Shown here: positions 1 through 6,171 of the stretch, piece after piece
How the letters are laid out: each line of letters starts with the position of its first letter
How positions within the stretch are numbered: position 1 is the first letter of the stretch
Assembly (NCBI GenBank): GCA_023430425.1
Contig: JAEZAR010000402.1
Span: forward strand, 1-6,205
Source of the DNA: Actinomycetes bacterium
GTDB lineage: Bacteria > Actinomycetota > Actinomycetes > Actinomycetales > Cellulomonadaceae
DNA length: 6,205 nt
Reading direction: 5' to 3'
Translations under genes and position numbers: made by a program
Notes under the pieces: model-generated
Seen by the model: only the letters and a program-made list of their open reading frames with translations
The model's database searches: none
Told to the model about the DNA's origin: nothing

Positions 1-231
1 GCGCTGCACCCGGACGGCGAGCGTCCACTCGCGGGCCAGCAGCCACAGGCCGAGGGCCGGGAGCACGAGGACCGCGGCACCGAGGCCCACGGCGAGGGGC
101 TCCCCCGTGCCGACCAGGGCGACGCCGGCCCGGCCGGCGACGACGACGTAGAGCAGCAGGAGCAGCGAGAGGCCGACGGCCGCCGCGAACGCCGGGCCGC
201 CGCGCCGGCGCGGGGTGGCGGTCCCGGTCAC
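1..231 (-). CDS. N-terminal part of a two-helix membrane protein (runs off left edge)
   Basis: The reading frame starts at a GTG (231-229) and stays open for 77 codons to the left edge, so only the N-terminus is visible. The start begins MTGTATPRRR, giving a basic N-terminus (RRR at 8-10). A hydrophobic stretch follows at about residues 15-37 (rich in L and V, with LLLLL near 23-27), then a short loop with GTGEP, then a second hydrophobic stretch at about 46-66. After it come charged residues (RE, then RVQR), which suggests a helical hairpin with both ends in the cytoplasm and a soluble domain beyond the edge. The start overlaps the dapB stop by 4 bases (GTGA) and has no clear Shine-Dalgarno, so it is probably translated by coupling to dapB. 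From memory, actinobacteria often carry a small membrane protein, sometimes with TPR-like repeats, after dapB. That family assignment is inference; the function is unknown. Confidence 0.75.
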   Translation of the reverse strand, partial: MTGTATPRRRGGPAFAAAVGLSLLLLLYVVVAGRAGVALVGTGEPLAVGLGAAVLVLPALGLWLLAREWTLAVRVQR

Positions 232-980
232 CCGAGGTCGAGGAAGTGCTCGAGGCCGACGGTGAGCCCGGGCCGCGTCGGTACCGTCCGGACCGCGTGG
301 AGGACCCCGGGCATGAACGACGCGCGGTCGTTCGAGTCGTGCCGGATCGTGAGGAGCTCGCCGGGGTTGCCGAGGAGCACCTCCTGGTGCGCCGTCAGGC
401 CGCGCACGCGGACCGCGTGGACGTGCACGCCGTCGACAACGGCACCGCGCGCCCCGTCCAGGGCGCGGGTCGTGGCGTCCGGCCCAGCCCCGCGACCGGC
501 GTGACGGCGGGCGGCCGCGATCGCGGCGGCAGTGTGCACGGCGGTCCCGCTCGGCGCGTCCACCTTGTCGGGGTGGTGCAGCTCCACCACCTCGGCGGAC
601 TCGAACCACGGCGCGGCGCGGGCGGCGAGCACCATCGTCAGCACGGCGCCGAGCGCGAAGTTCGGCGCCACGAGGACGCCGACCCCGGGGGCCGCGTGCA
701 GGTGGTCGCGGACCCGGGCGAGGGCGGGCTCGTCCCAGCCGCTCGTGCCGACGACCGCGTGCACCCCGAGGTCGACGAGCGCGTGCACGTTGGTCTCGGT
801 CACCGACGGGACCGTGAAGTCCACGGCCACGCGCGCCCCCGCCTCCCCCACGCGGGCCACGTCGTCGCCGGCGTCGAGGCGGGCGACGAGCTCCACCCCG
901 GCAGCGGCCTCGACGGCCGCGCAGACGGTGGCGCCCATGCGCCCGGCGGCACCGAGCACGGCGACGGGGATCGCGTTCAC
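228..980 (-). CDS. dapB: 4-hydroxy-tetrahydrodipicolinate reductase DapB
   Basis: DapB reduces the DapA product with NAD(P)H to tetrahydrodipicolinate, the second committed step towards diaminopimelate (peptidoglycan) and lysine, in the cytoplasm. With the start at 980 the protein has 250 residues, close to actinobacterial DapB (about 245-250) and shorter than E. coli (273). The nucleotide-binding loop GAAGRMG is at 10-16 and the GTSG cofactor motif at 78-81. The catalytic block ELHHPDK followed by DAPSGTA has His135/His136, Lys139 and Gly145-Thr146, matching His159/160, Lys163 and Gly169-Thr170 in E. coli. The C-terminal HDSNDR segment is also typical. Two in-frame GTG codons could start it, at 989 and 980. 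I chose 980 because GGTGAG lies about five bases upstream and the resulting MNAIPVAVLG is normal for the family; starting at 989 gives 253 residues. A hairpin sits just upstream. The stop overlaps the next gene by 4 bases. Confidence 0.97.
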   Translation of the reverse strand: MNAIPVAVLGAAGRMGATVCAAVEAAAGVELVARLDAGDDVARVGEAGARVAVDFTVPSVTETNVHALVDLGVHAVVGTSGWDEPALARVRDHLHAAPGVGVLVAPNFALGAVLTMVLAARAAPWFESAEVVELHHPDKVDAPSGTAVHTAAAIAAARRHAGRGAGPDATTRALDGARGAVVDGVHVHAVRVRGLTAHQEVLLGNPGELLTIRHDSNDRASFMPGVLHAVRTVPTRPGLTVGLEHFLDLG

Positions 981-993
981 GCGCCTCACCCTA

Positions 994-1018
994 GCGTCGG
1001 CCCTCGGACCGCCGACGC
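994..1018 (-). terminator. Perfect 8-bp hairpin between the M16 peptidase gene and dapB
   Basis: On the minus strand GCGTCGGC (1018-1011) pairs with GCCGACGC (1001-994) around a 9-base loop. The stem starts 7 bases after the peptidase stop codon and ends 13 bases before the chosen dapB GTG. No T-tract follows; the next bases are TAGGGTGAGG. In high-GC actinobacteria such stems can act as weak terminators or as barriers to 3' decay, and this one could set the dapB to peptidase expression ratio. The inverted repeat is directly visible; its role is inference. Confidence 0.45.
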
Positions 1019-1025
1019 CGCGCGC

Positions 1026-2348
1026 TCAGTCCGCGAAGGGCCCCACACGCACGACGGACCGCGGCAGCGCCGCGAGCCACGCCGCCAGGTCCTGGACCTC
1101 CTCCGCCGTCACCGCCTGGATCCGGGCGAGCGACTCCGCCTGGCTGAGCAGCTCGCCGTGCACGAGCTCGGCCTTGCCGAGCCGGGTCATCCGCGAGCCC
1201 GTGTCCTCGAGACCGAGGACGAGGCCGCCGGACATCTGGCCGACGGCCCGCTGGTGCTCGGCCGACGTGATGCCGTCGGCGGCGAGGCGCTCCCACTCCC
1301 CGGCGAGGAGCGCGACGACCTCGTCGACCTTCGACGGCGCGCACCCGGCGTACAGCCCGAGGAGGCCCGTGCCGGCGTGCCCCGAGGAGAACGCGTACAC
1401 CGAGTACGCCAGCCCGCGCTTCTCCCGGACCTCCTGGAACAGGCGCGACGACATGCCGCCGCCCAGCACCGTGGTGAGCACCGAGAGCGCGAAGCGGCGG
1501 TCGTCGGCAGCGGCGAGCGACGGCCCGCCCAGGATGACGTTGGCCTGCTCGGTGGCGCGGTGGACGGTGAGCTCCCGGCCCACGCCGTCGATCTCGGCGG
1601 GGGTCGTCGCCCGGCGCGGCGCCGGGAGCGCGCCGGGGGTCGGCCAGCCCCCGGCCCGCACGGCGTCGAGGACCTGGGCGCACAGGGCGTCGTGGTCCAC
1701 GCCGCCCGCAGCGGTGACGACGAGCGTGCCGGGGCCGTAGTGCTCGGTGTAGTGCGCCCAGACGGCGTCGCGGGGAACCGCGCGGATCGTCGCCGGGGTG
1801 CCGGCGATGGGCCGACCGAGCGGGTGGTCGCCCAGGACGGCGGCCGCGAACTGCTCGTGCACGACGTCGGCCGGGTCGTCGTCGTTCATGGCGAGCTCCT
1901 CGAGGATCACGCCACGCTCGACCTCGACCTCGCGAGGGTCGAGCAGCGCCGAGGTCACCATGTCGGTGATGACGTCCACGGCCATGGGCACGTCGGAGTC
2001 ACGCACCCGTGCGTAGTAGCAGGTGTGCTCCTTGCCGGTCGCCGCGTTCGCCTCGCCCCCCACGGCGTCGAAGGCCTCGGCGATGTCCATCGCCGTGCGG
2101 CGCGCCGTCCCCTTGAACAGCAGGTGCTCGAGGAAGTGGGTCGACCCGTGGTGCCCGTCACGCTCGTCGCGCGACCCGACCCCGACCCAGGCACCCACGG
2201 TCGCCGAGCGAAGGCCCGGCATGTGCTCCGTGAGGACCCGGATCCCGCCGGGCAGGACGGAGCGCCGGACGAGGGCGCCACCGTCCTGCTCGGCGGTCAG
2301 CTCGGCACCAGGGGCGCCGGGGGCGACGAGCGGGAGAGCCAGGGGCAT
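1026..2348 (-). CDS. M16 family zinc metallopeptidase (PepR / mitochondrial-processing-peptidase-like)
   Basis: This 440-residue protein is a single-chain M16B-type zinc peptidase related to the beta subunit of mitochondrial processing peptidase. The inverted zinc motif HFLEH is at 71-75, with His71 and His75 as ligands and Glu74 as the catalytic base. ERGVILEE at 144-151 supplies the third ligand, most likely Glu151, 76 residues after His75 as in beta-MPP. The C-terminal half carries the glycine-rich GGGMSSRLFQEVREKRG segment (from 296) with Arg308 and Tyr315 of the conserved R/Y pair. All active-site residues are present. No signal peptide or membrane segment is visible, so it is probably cytoplasmic. 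The ATG shares its A with the pnp TGA (TGATG), and the preceding bases are not purine-rich, so translation probably depends on ribosomes finishing pnp. Its position after pnp matches pepR next to gpsI in mycobacteria. Physiological substrates are not known to me. Confidence 0.96.
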   Translation of the reverse strand: MPLALPLVAPGAPGAELTAEQDGGALVRRSVLPGGIRVLTEHMPGLRSATVGAWVGVGSRDERDGHHGSTHFLEHLLFKGTARRTAMDIAEAFDAVGGEANAATGKEHTCYYARVRDSDVPMAVDVITDMVTSALLDPREVEVERGVILEELAMNDDDPADVVHEQFAAAVLGDHPLGRPIAGTPATIRAVPRDAVWAHYTEHYGPGTLVVTAAGGVDHDALCAQVLDAVRAGGWPTPGALPAPRRATTPAEIDGVGRELTVHRATEQANVILGGPSLAAADDRRFALSVLTTVLGGGMSSRLFQEVREKRGLAYSVYAFSSGHAGTGLLGLYAGCAPSKVDEVVALLAGEWERLAADGITSAEHQRAVGQMSGGLVLGLEDTGSRMTRLGKAELVHGELLSQAESLARIQAVTAEEVQDLAAWLAALPRSVVRVGPFAD

Positions 2349-4594
2349 CAGGCGTCGGACGCGTCGGTGGCCGCCTCGGCCGGGGCGGCGCCACCGTCCT
2401 GACCCTCGGCCTTGTCCTCCTCGACGACCGCGTGCAGCGAGAGCTTGCCCCGCGGGTCGATCTCGGCGATCTCGACCTGGACCTTCTGCCCGACGCCGAG
2501 GACGTCCTCGACGTTCTCGACCCGCTTGCCGCCGACCAGGCGTCGGATCTGCGAGATGTGCAGCAGACCGTCCTTGCCGGGGGTGAGCGAGACGAAGGCG
2601 CCGAACGTCGTCGTCTTGACGACGGTGCCGACGTACCGCTCCCCCACCTCCGGCATCTGCGGGTTGGCGATCGCGTTGACCATCGAGCGGGCGGCCTCGG
2701 CGGACGGGCCGTCGACGGCGCCGATGTACACGGTGCCGTCGTCCTCGATGGTGATGTCGGCGCCCGTCTCGTCCTGGATCTGGTTGATCATCTTGCCCTT
2801 GGGCCCGATGACCTCGCCGATCTTGTCGACCGGCACCTTGACCGTGATGATCCGCGGCGCGTAGGGGCTCATCTCGTCCGGGCCGTCGATGGCCTCGGCC
2901 ATGACGTCGAGGATGTGCAGGCGCGCCTCCTTGGCCTGCGTCAGCGCGCCGGCCAGGACGTCGGCGGGGATGCCGTCGAGCTTGGTGTCCAGCTGGATCG
3001 CGGTGACGAACTCCCGCGTGCCGGCGACCTTGAAGTCCATGTCCCCGAACGCGTCCTCCGCGCCGAGGATGTCCGTCAGCGCGGCGTAGCGCGTCTGGCC
3101 GTCGACCTCGTCGGACACCAGGCCCATCGCGATGCCCGCGACCGGCGCGCGCAGCGGCACGCCGGCGTTGAGCAGCGACAGGGTGGAGGCGCAGACCGAG
3201 CCCATCGACGTGGAGCCGTTGGAGCCCAGCGCCTCCGAGACCTGGCGGATCGCGTAGGGGAACTCCTCGCGGCTCGGCAGGACCGGGATGAGCGCCCGCT
3301 CGGCGAGCGCGCCGTGGCCGATCTCGCGGCGCTTCGGCGAGCCGACGCGCCCCGTCTCCCCGGTCGAGTAGGGCGGGAAGTTGTAGTTGTGCATGTAGCG
3401 CTTGCGCGTCTCCGGGGAGAGCGTGTCGAGCATCTGCTCCATGCGCAGCATGTTCAGCGTGGTGACGCCCATGATCTGGGTCTCGCCGCGCTCGAACAGC
3501 GCCGAGCCGTGGGTCCGGGCCAGCACGTCCACCTCGGCCGACAGGCTGCGGATGTCGCGCAGGCCGCGGCCGTCGATCCGGAAGCCGTCGGTGAGGATGC
3601 GCCGGCGGATGACCTTCTTGGTCACGGACCGGACGGCCGCCGAGATCTCCTTCTCCCGGCCCTCGAACTGCTCGGCGAGCTCGGCGCGGACCTCGTCCTT
3701 GATCTCGTCGAGACGGTTCTCGCGCGTCTGCTTGTCGGCGATCGAGAGCGCCTCGCCGAGGCGGGCCTCGGCGGTCCGCTCGACGACGTCGTAGACGTCG
3801 GGCTGGTAGTCCGGGAAGAGCGGGAACTCCCGCGTCTCCTTGGCGGCGTCGGCCGCGAGGGCGGACTGCGCCTCGCACAGGACGCGCAGGAACGGCTTCG
3901 CGGCCTCGAGGCCCTGCGCCACGACCTCCTCCGACGGCGCGGTCGCGCCCTCGCTGATGAGGTTCCACGCACCCTCGGGCGCCTCGGCCTCGATCATCGC
4001 GATCGCGACGTCGTCGCCGACGACGCGGCCGGCCACGACCATGTCGAACGTCGCCCGGGCCCGCTCCTCGTACCGCGGGAAGGCCACCCACTGGCCCTCG
4101 ACCAGCGCGATCCGCACGCCGGCGACCGGGCCCGAGAAGGGCAGGCCGGAGATCTGCGTCGAGATCGACGCGGCGTTGATGGCCAGGACGTCGTACGCGT
4201 CCTCGGGGTGCAGCGAGAGCACGGTGATGACGACCTGGACCTCGTTGCGCAGGCCCTTGACGAACAGCGGGCGCAGCGGACGGTCGATCAGGCGGCAGGC
4301 CAGGATCGCCTCGGTCGACGGACGCCCCTCGCGGCGGAAGAACGAGCCGGGGATCTTGCCGACGGCGTACTGGCGCTCCTCGACGTCCACCGTCAGGGGG
4401 AAGAAGTCGAACTGGTCGCGCGGCGACCGGCCCGCGGTCGTGGTCGACAGGAGCGTGGTGTCGCTGTCGAGGTAGGCGACCACGGCGCCGGCGGCCTGCT
4501 TGGCCAGGCGCCCGGTCTCGAAGCGGACGGTGCGGGTGCCGAAGCGGCCGTTGTCGATGACGGCCTCGGCGGACTTGATCTCGGGTCCCTCCAC
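2348..4594 (-). CDS. pnp: Polynucleotide phosphorylase (PNPase; GpsI type)
   Basis: PNPase is a trimeric, phosphate-dependent 3'-5' exoribonuclease that also adds 3' tails; in actinobacteria the same protein was described as guanosine pentaphosphate synthetase I. The protein has 748 residues, against 711 in E. coli and about 740 in Streptomyces. Domains in order: first RNase PH domain (about 13-150), an all-helical linker (about 240-330), a second catalytic RNase PH domain (about 335-560), KH (about 582-640, GPKG loop at 597-600), S1 (about 650-722), then a short acidic, alanine-rich tail. The catalytic core is intact: the GSTSM phosphate-binding loop at 460-464, Asp514 and Asp520 (E. coli Asp486 and Asp492), and Lys522. 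The start is GTG, with AAGGAGG seven bases upstream. A 223-nt leader with several stems separates it from rpsO, and E. coli pnp is autoregulated through its leader. The stop is fused to the peptidase start. Confidence 0.99.
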   Translation of the reverse strand: MEGPEIKSAEAVIDNGRFGTRTVRFETGRLAKQAAGAVVAYLDSDTTLLSTTTAGRSPRDQFDFFPLTVDVEERQYAVGKIPGSFFRREGRPSTEAILACRLIDRPLRPLFVKGLRNEVQVVITVLSLHPEDAYDVLAINAASISTQISGLPFSGPVAGVRIALVEGQWVAFPRYEERARATFDMVVAGRVVGDDVAIAMIEAEAPEGAWNLISEGATAPSEEVVAQGLEAAKPFLRVLCEAQSALAADAAKETREFPLFPDYQPDVYDVVERTAEARLGEALSIADKQTRENRLDEIKDEVRAELAEQFEGREKEISAAVRSVTKKVIRRRILTDGFRIDGRGLRDIRSLSAEVDVLARTHGSALFERGETQIMGVTTLNMLRMEQMLDTLSPETRKRYMHNYNFPPYSTGETGRVGSPKRREIGHGALAERALIPVLPSREEFPYAIRQVSEALGSNGSTSMGSVCASTLSLLNAGVPLRAPVAGIAMGLVSDEVDGQTRYAALTDILGAEDAFGDMDFKVAGTREFVTAIQLDTKLDGIPADVLAGALTQAKEARLHILDVMAEAIDGPDEMSPYAPRIITVKVPVDKIGEVIGPKGKMINQIQDETGADITIEDDGTVYIGAVDGPSAEAARSMVNAIANPQMPEVGERYVGTVVKTTTFGAFVSLTPGKDGLLHISQIRRLVGGKRVENVEDVLGVGQKVQVEIAEIDPRGKLSLHAVVEEDKAEGQDGGAAPAEAATDASDA

Positions 4595-4600
4595 GGGATG

Positions 4601-4617
4601 CCCTCCTTCTGCGAAGG
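4601..4617 (-). promoter_or_regulatory. pnp ribosome binding site partly enclosed in a small hairpin
   Basis: The pnp Shine-Dalgarno AAGGAGG (4608-4602, minus strand) is seven bases from the GTG and decides the start. Directly upstream, CCTTC (4617-4613) is complementary to GAAGG (4609-4605) around a GCA loop, so a 5-bp stem would cover the AAGG half of the site. The complementarity is exact. A stem this short may be only marginally stable alone and might work through a protein or by competing folds. Its regulatory role is inference. Confidence 0.5.
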
Positions 4618-4747
4618 CCCGGCCGCGGCGGTCTTCGATCGAGGCTCGCGGAGCCCAGGGGCACCCCGAGGGGCGCGGCGGTTCCGCGGGCCACTACCGA
4701 GGACCGGACGACGGACCGGGAGTGGTCGGATGAAGTTGTCCTGCTGT

Positions 4748-4766
4748 GCGCCGGGGCTGCCGGCGC
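4748..4766 (-). other. Second intergenic hairpin between rpsO and pnp
   Basis: On the minus strand GCGCCGG (4766-4760) pairs perfectly with CCGGCGC (4754-4748) around a 5-base loop. It lies nine bases after the stronger rpsO-proximal hairpin and is followed by a short, less GC-rich stretch (ACAGCAGGACAACTTCATC), not a T-run. With its neighbour it forms a tandem stem array in the pnp leader. It may be part of a terminator or attenuator, a decay barrier for rpsO mRNA, or a cleavage site in the pnp leader. The sequence cannot separate these. Confidence 0.4.
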
Positions 4767-4775
4767 CCGACACCG

Positions 4776-4808
4776 GACCAGCCCGGACCCTGGGGGTCCG
4801 GGCCGGCC
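4776..4808 (-). terminator. Strong hairpin just after rpsO (candidate terminator, attenuator or processing site)
   Basis: A perfect 10-bp stem, GCCCGGACCC (4803-4794) with GGGTCCGGGC (4790-4781), closes a 3-base loop. It can extend by five more pairs, two of them G-U, to 4808 and 4776. The structure starts nine bases after the rpsO stop. It has no U-tract, so a classical intrinsic terminator is not shown; U-less stems are proposed terminators in actinobacteria. The position matches the rpsO-pnp junction of E. coli, where a terminator lies after rpsO and RNase III cuts a stem in the pnp leader. Partial termination here would make rpsO mRNA more abundant than pnp mRNA. The stem is seen; the function is inference. 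Confidence 0.5.
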
Positions 4809-4817
4809 GGTGGACGC

Positions 4818-5087
4818 TCAGCGACGCAGGCCGAGCCGCTCGATGAGGCTGCGGTAGCGCGCGATGTCGACCTTCGCGAGGTAGCCGAGGAGGCGACGCC
4901 GCTGGCCGACGAGGAGGAGCAGGCCACGACGGCTGTGGTGGTCGTGCTTGTGCTCCTTGAGGTGCTCGGTGAGGTCCTTGATCCGCTGCGTCAGCAGCGC
5001 GATCTGGACCTCCGGGGAGCCGGTGTCGTTCGGACCGGTGGCGTACTCGGTCATGATCCGCTGCTTGGTGGCGGCGTCGAGGGGCAC
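4818..5087 (-). CDS. rpsO: 30S ribosomal protein S15
   Basis: S15 is a primary 16S rRNA-binding protein that holds the central-domain three-way junction during 30S assembly. The GTG start at 5087-5085 gives exactly 89 residues, the standard S15 length. It is preceded by AAGGAG four bases upstream; longer in-frame starts (for example at 5132) would add a non-homologous extension. The family signature is complete: [15 protein letters not shown] at 22-36, the DHHSRRGL rRNA-contact segment at 49-56 (Asp49 and Ser52 correspond to RNA-contacting residues of S15), QRRRLLGYL at 62-70, and the C-terminal LIERLGLRR. The gene sits between ribF and pnp as in most bacteria. A candidate promoter overlaps the ribF stop and a structured leader precedes the start. 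S15 represses its own translation in several phyla by binding its leader, so the same is plausible here. Confidence 0.98.
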   Translation of the reverse strand: MPLDAATKQRIMTEYATGPNDTGSPEVQIALLTQRIKDLTEHLKEHKHDHHSRRGLLLLVGQRRRLLGYLAKVDIARYRSLIERLGLRR

Positions 5088-5091
5088 GGCT

Positions 5092-5097
5092 CTCCTT
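5092..5097 (-). promoter_or_regulatory. rpsO Shine-Dalgarno site fixing the GTG start
   Basis: AAGGAG on the minus strand ends four bases before the GTG at 5087. It is the best Shine-Dalgarno match near any in-frame start and gives the 89-residue S15, so it decides the start against the upstream in-frame start at 5132. Confidence 0.85.
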
Positions 5098-5132
5098 GGG
5101 GTTCGTTGCGCGGCGCTCCGGGGCAGGTCCAC

Positions 5133-5169
5133 CCGGGCTCTACGGTCCGCGGCCGATCGGACGGCCCGG
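5133..5169 (-). promoter_or_regulatory. Two-tier stem in the rpsO leader (candidate S15 autoregulatory element)
   Basis: On the minus strand CCGGGC (5169-5164) pairs with GCCCGG (5138-5133). Inside it GTCCG (5162-5158) pairs with CGGAC (5149-5145) around an 8-base loop. The two helices are separated by an asymmetric internal loop with one base on one side and CGTAGA on the other. The structure ends 45 bases before the rpsO GTG. Helix-bulge-helix leaders bound by S15 are known in several bacterial groups. The predicted start of transcription near 5167-5165 would trim the outer helix, so either the start or the outer stem may be wrong. Random GC-rich pairing is the main alternative. Confidence 0.35.
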
Positions 5170-5171
5170 TC

Positions 5172-5201
5172 ATGCTATCAGCGGTCCGACGAGCCACCCA
5201 A
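5172..5201 (-). promoter_or_regulatory. Candidate sigma-70-type promoter for rpsO (-pnp)
   Basis: On the minus strand TTGGGT (5201-5196) is followed after 18 bases by TAGCAT (5177-5172). A TG one base before the hexamer makes an extended -10 (TGATAGCAT). The -10 keeps the T, A and final T of TANNNT and the -35 keeps TTG. It overlaps the end of ribF, whose TGA supplies the extended TG. A start near 5165 would give a leader of about 78 nt, in line with rpsO being expressed well above ribF. This is a sequence match only. Confidence 0.45.
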
Positions 5202-6167
5202 CACGAGCGGACCCCGGGCGAGCAGCTCGCGGGTGCGGGCGACGTCGTCGTGCATCTGGGCCACGAGGGCGTCGACCGACTCGAAGCGCAGCGTGGGCCG
5301 CAGGCGCGCCACGAGCTCGACCACGACCTCCTCGTCGTAGAGCTCGAGGTCGGTGCGGCCCGGGACGTGCGCCTCGACCCGGCGGTCCCAGCCGTCGAAC
5401 GTCGGGTTCGTGCCGATCGAGACGGCGACCGGGAGGTAGCCGTCCGGCGCGCCCGCGGGGTGGTCCACCCGCAGCAGCCACCCCGCGTAGACGCCGTCGG
5501 CCGGGACGAACCCGGTCACCGCGCCCAGGTTCGCCGTCGGGAAGCCGAGCGTCCTGCCCCGAGCGTCGCCGTGCACGACGACGCCCCGCAGCCGGTGCGG
5601 CCGGCCCAGCACCTCCGCGGCGGCGGCGACGTCGCCGTCCGCGAGCAGCTCGCGCACCCAGGTCGACGACCACCGCCGCACCGGGTCGCACTCGCCGTGG
5701 ACGTCCTCGATGACCTCGACCCGGAAGCCGTGGTGCTCGCCGAGGGCGAGCATGGTGCCCAGGTCGCCGGAGTTGCCGCGCCCGAACCGCACGTCCCGGC
5801 CGATCACCACCGTGCGCGCGCCCAGGCCCTCCACGAGGAAGCGGCGGACGAACTCCTCGGGTCCCGTCGCCGCGAACTCGAGGGTGTAGCCGATCACGAG
5901 CACCGCGTCCAGCCCGGTGAGCTCGAGCAGGTCGAGCCGGTCCGCGAGGCCGGTGATGAGGTCGGGGGCGGCGTCGGGACGGTGCACCTGCGCCGGGTGG
6001 GGGTCGAACGTCACGGCGACCGCTGCCCCGCCGACGGCGCGGGCGTCCGCGACCATCCGGCCGAGGACCGCGCGGTGGCCTCGGTGGACGCCGTCGAAGT
6101 TGCCGATGGTCACGACCGACGGCCCGAAGCCCTCCGGCACCTGGGCGAGGTCGGTCCAGCGATGCAC
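5178..6167 (-). CDS. ribF: Bifunctional riboflavin kinase / FMN adenylyltransferase (FAD synthetase)
   Basis: RibF phosphorylates riboflavin to FMN and then adenylylates FMN to FAD in the cytoplasm. The protein has 329 residues, usual for bacterial RibF. The N-terminal nucleotidyltransferase domain (about 1-185) shows GNFDGVHRGH at 22-31 with the HxGH motif at 28-31, FDPHP at 54-58, the GRDVRFG segment at 123-129 and SSTWVR at 167-172. The C-terminal riboflavin kinase domain (about 186-329) shows GRTLGFPTANL at 204-214, DGVYAG at 224-229, GTNPTF at 252-257, and the conserved Glu265 of the VEAH strand, expected to be the catalytic base. The start is GTG; the protein begins MHRWTDL, as is usual for actinobacterial RibF, but the Shine-Dalgarno is weak (only AGG). 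It probably follows a gene cut by the right edge; truB is the common neighbour. rpsO begins 90 bases downstream. Confidence 0.98.
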   Translation of the reverse strand: MHRWTDLAQVPEGFGPSVVTIGNFDGVHRGHRAVLGRMVADARAVGGAAVAVTFDPHPAQVHRPDAAPDLITGLADRLDLLELTGLDAVLVIGYTLEFAATGPEEFVRRFLVEGLGARTVVIGRDVRFGRGNSGDLGTMLALGEHHGFRVEVIEDVHGECDPVRRWSSTWVRELLADGDVAAAAEVLGRPHRLRGVVVHGDARGRTLGFPTANLGAVTGFVPADGVYAGWLLRVDHPAGAPDGYLPVAVSIGTNPTFDGWDRRVEAHVPGRTDLELYDEEVVVELVARLRPTLRFESVDALVAQMHDDVARTRELLARGPLVLGGSSDR

Positions 6168-6171
6168 GCGC

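Noticed and set aside
246..2402. 718-codon open frame on the plus strand opposite dapB and the peptidase
   Set aside because: It lies antisense to two clear genes, has biased Arg/Gly/Val/Asp content and no recognisable motifs; it mirrors the GC-rich third positions of the real genes.
1026..4694. A minus-strand open frame of 1222 codons that continues the peptidase frame through all of pnp
   Set aside because: Only the part below 2348 looks like a protein. The upstream part is the +1/-1 shadow of pnp, rich in Arg, Gly and Pro, and stays open only because GC-rich DNA has few stop codons.
4620..4747. A separate promoter for pnp in the rest of its leader
   Set aside because: I looked for TANNNT boxes with a spaced -35 and found no pair better than chance. 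Small stems such as CGCGG/CCGCG are too weak to report.
2432..4846. 804-codon open frame on the plus strand opposite pnp
   Set aside because: It is antisense to an intact, fully recognised pnp and shows only low-complexity Arg/Asp/Leu/Val composition.
5088..5132. N-terminal extension of rpsO to 104 residues
   Set aside because: The added residues do not resemble S15. The GTG at 5087 has a good Shine-Dalgarno and gives the exact 89-residue family length.
5170..5691. 173-codon minus-strand open frame inside ribF
   Set aside because: Same-strand shadow of ribF with Arg/Ala/Gly-rich composition and no family motif.
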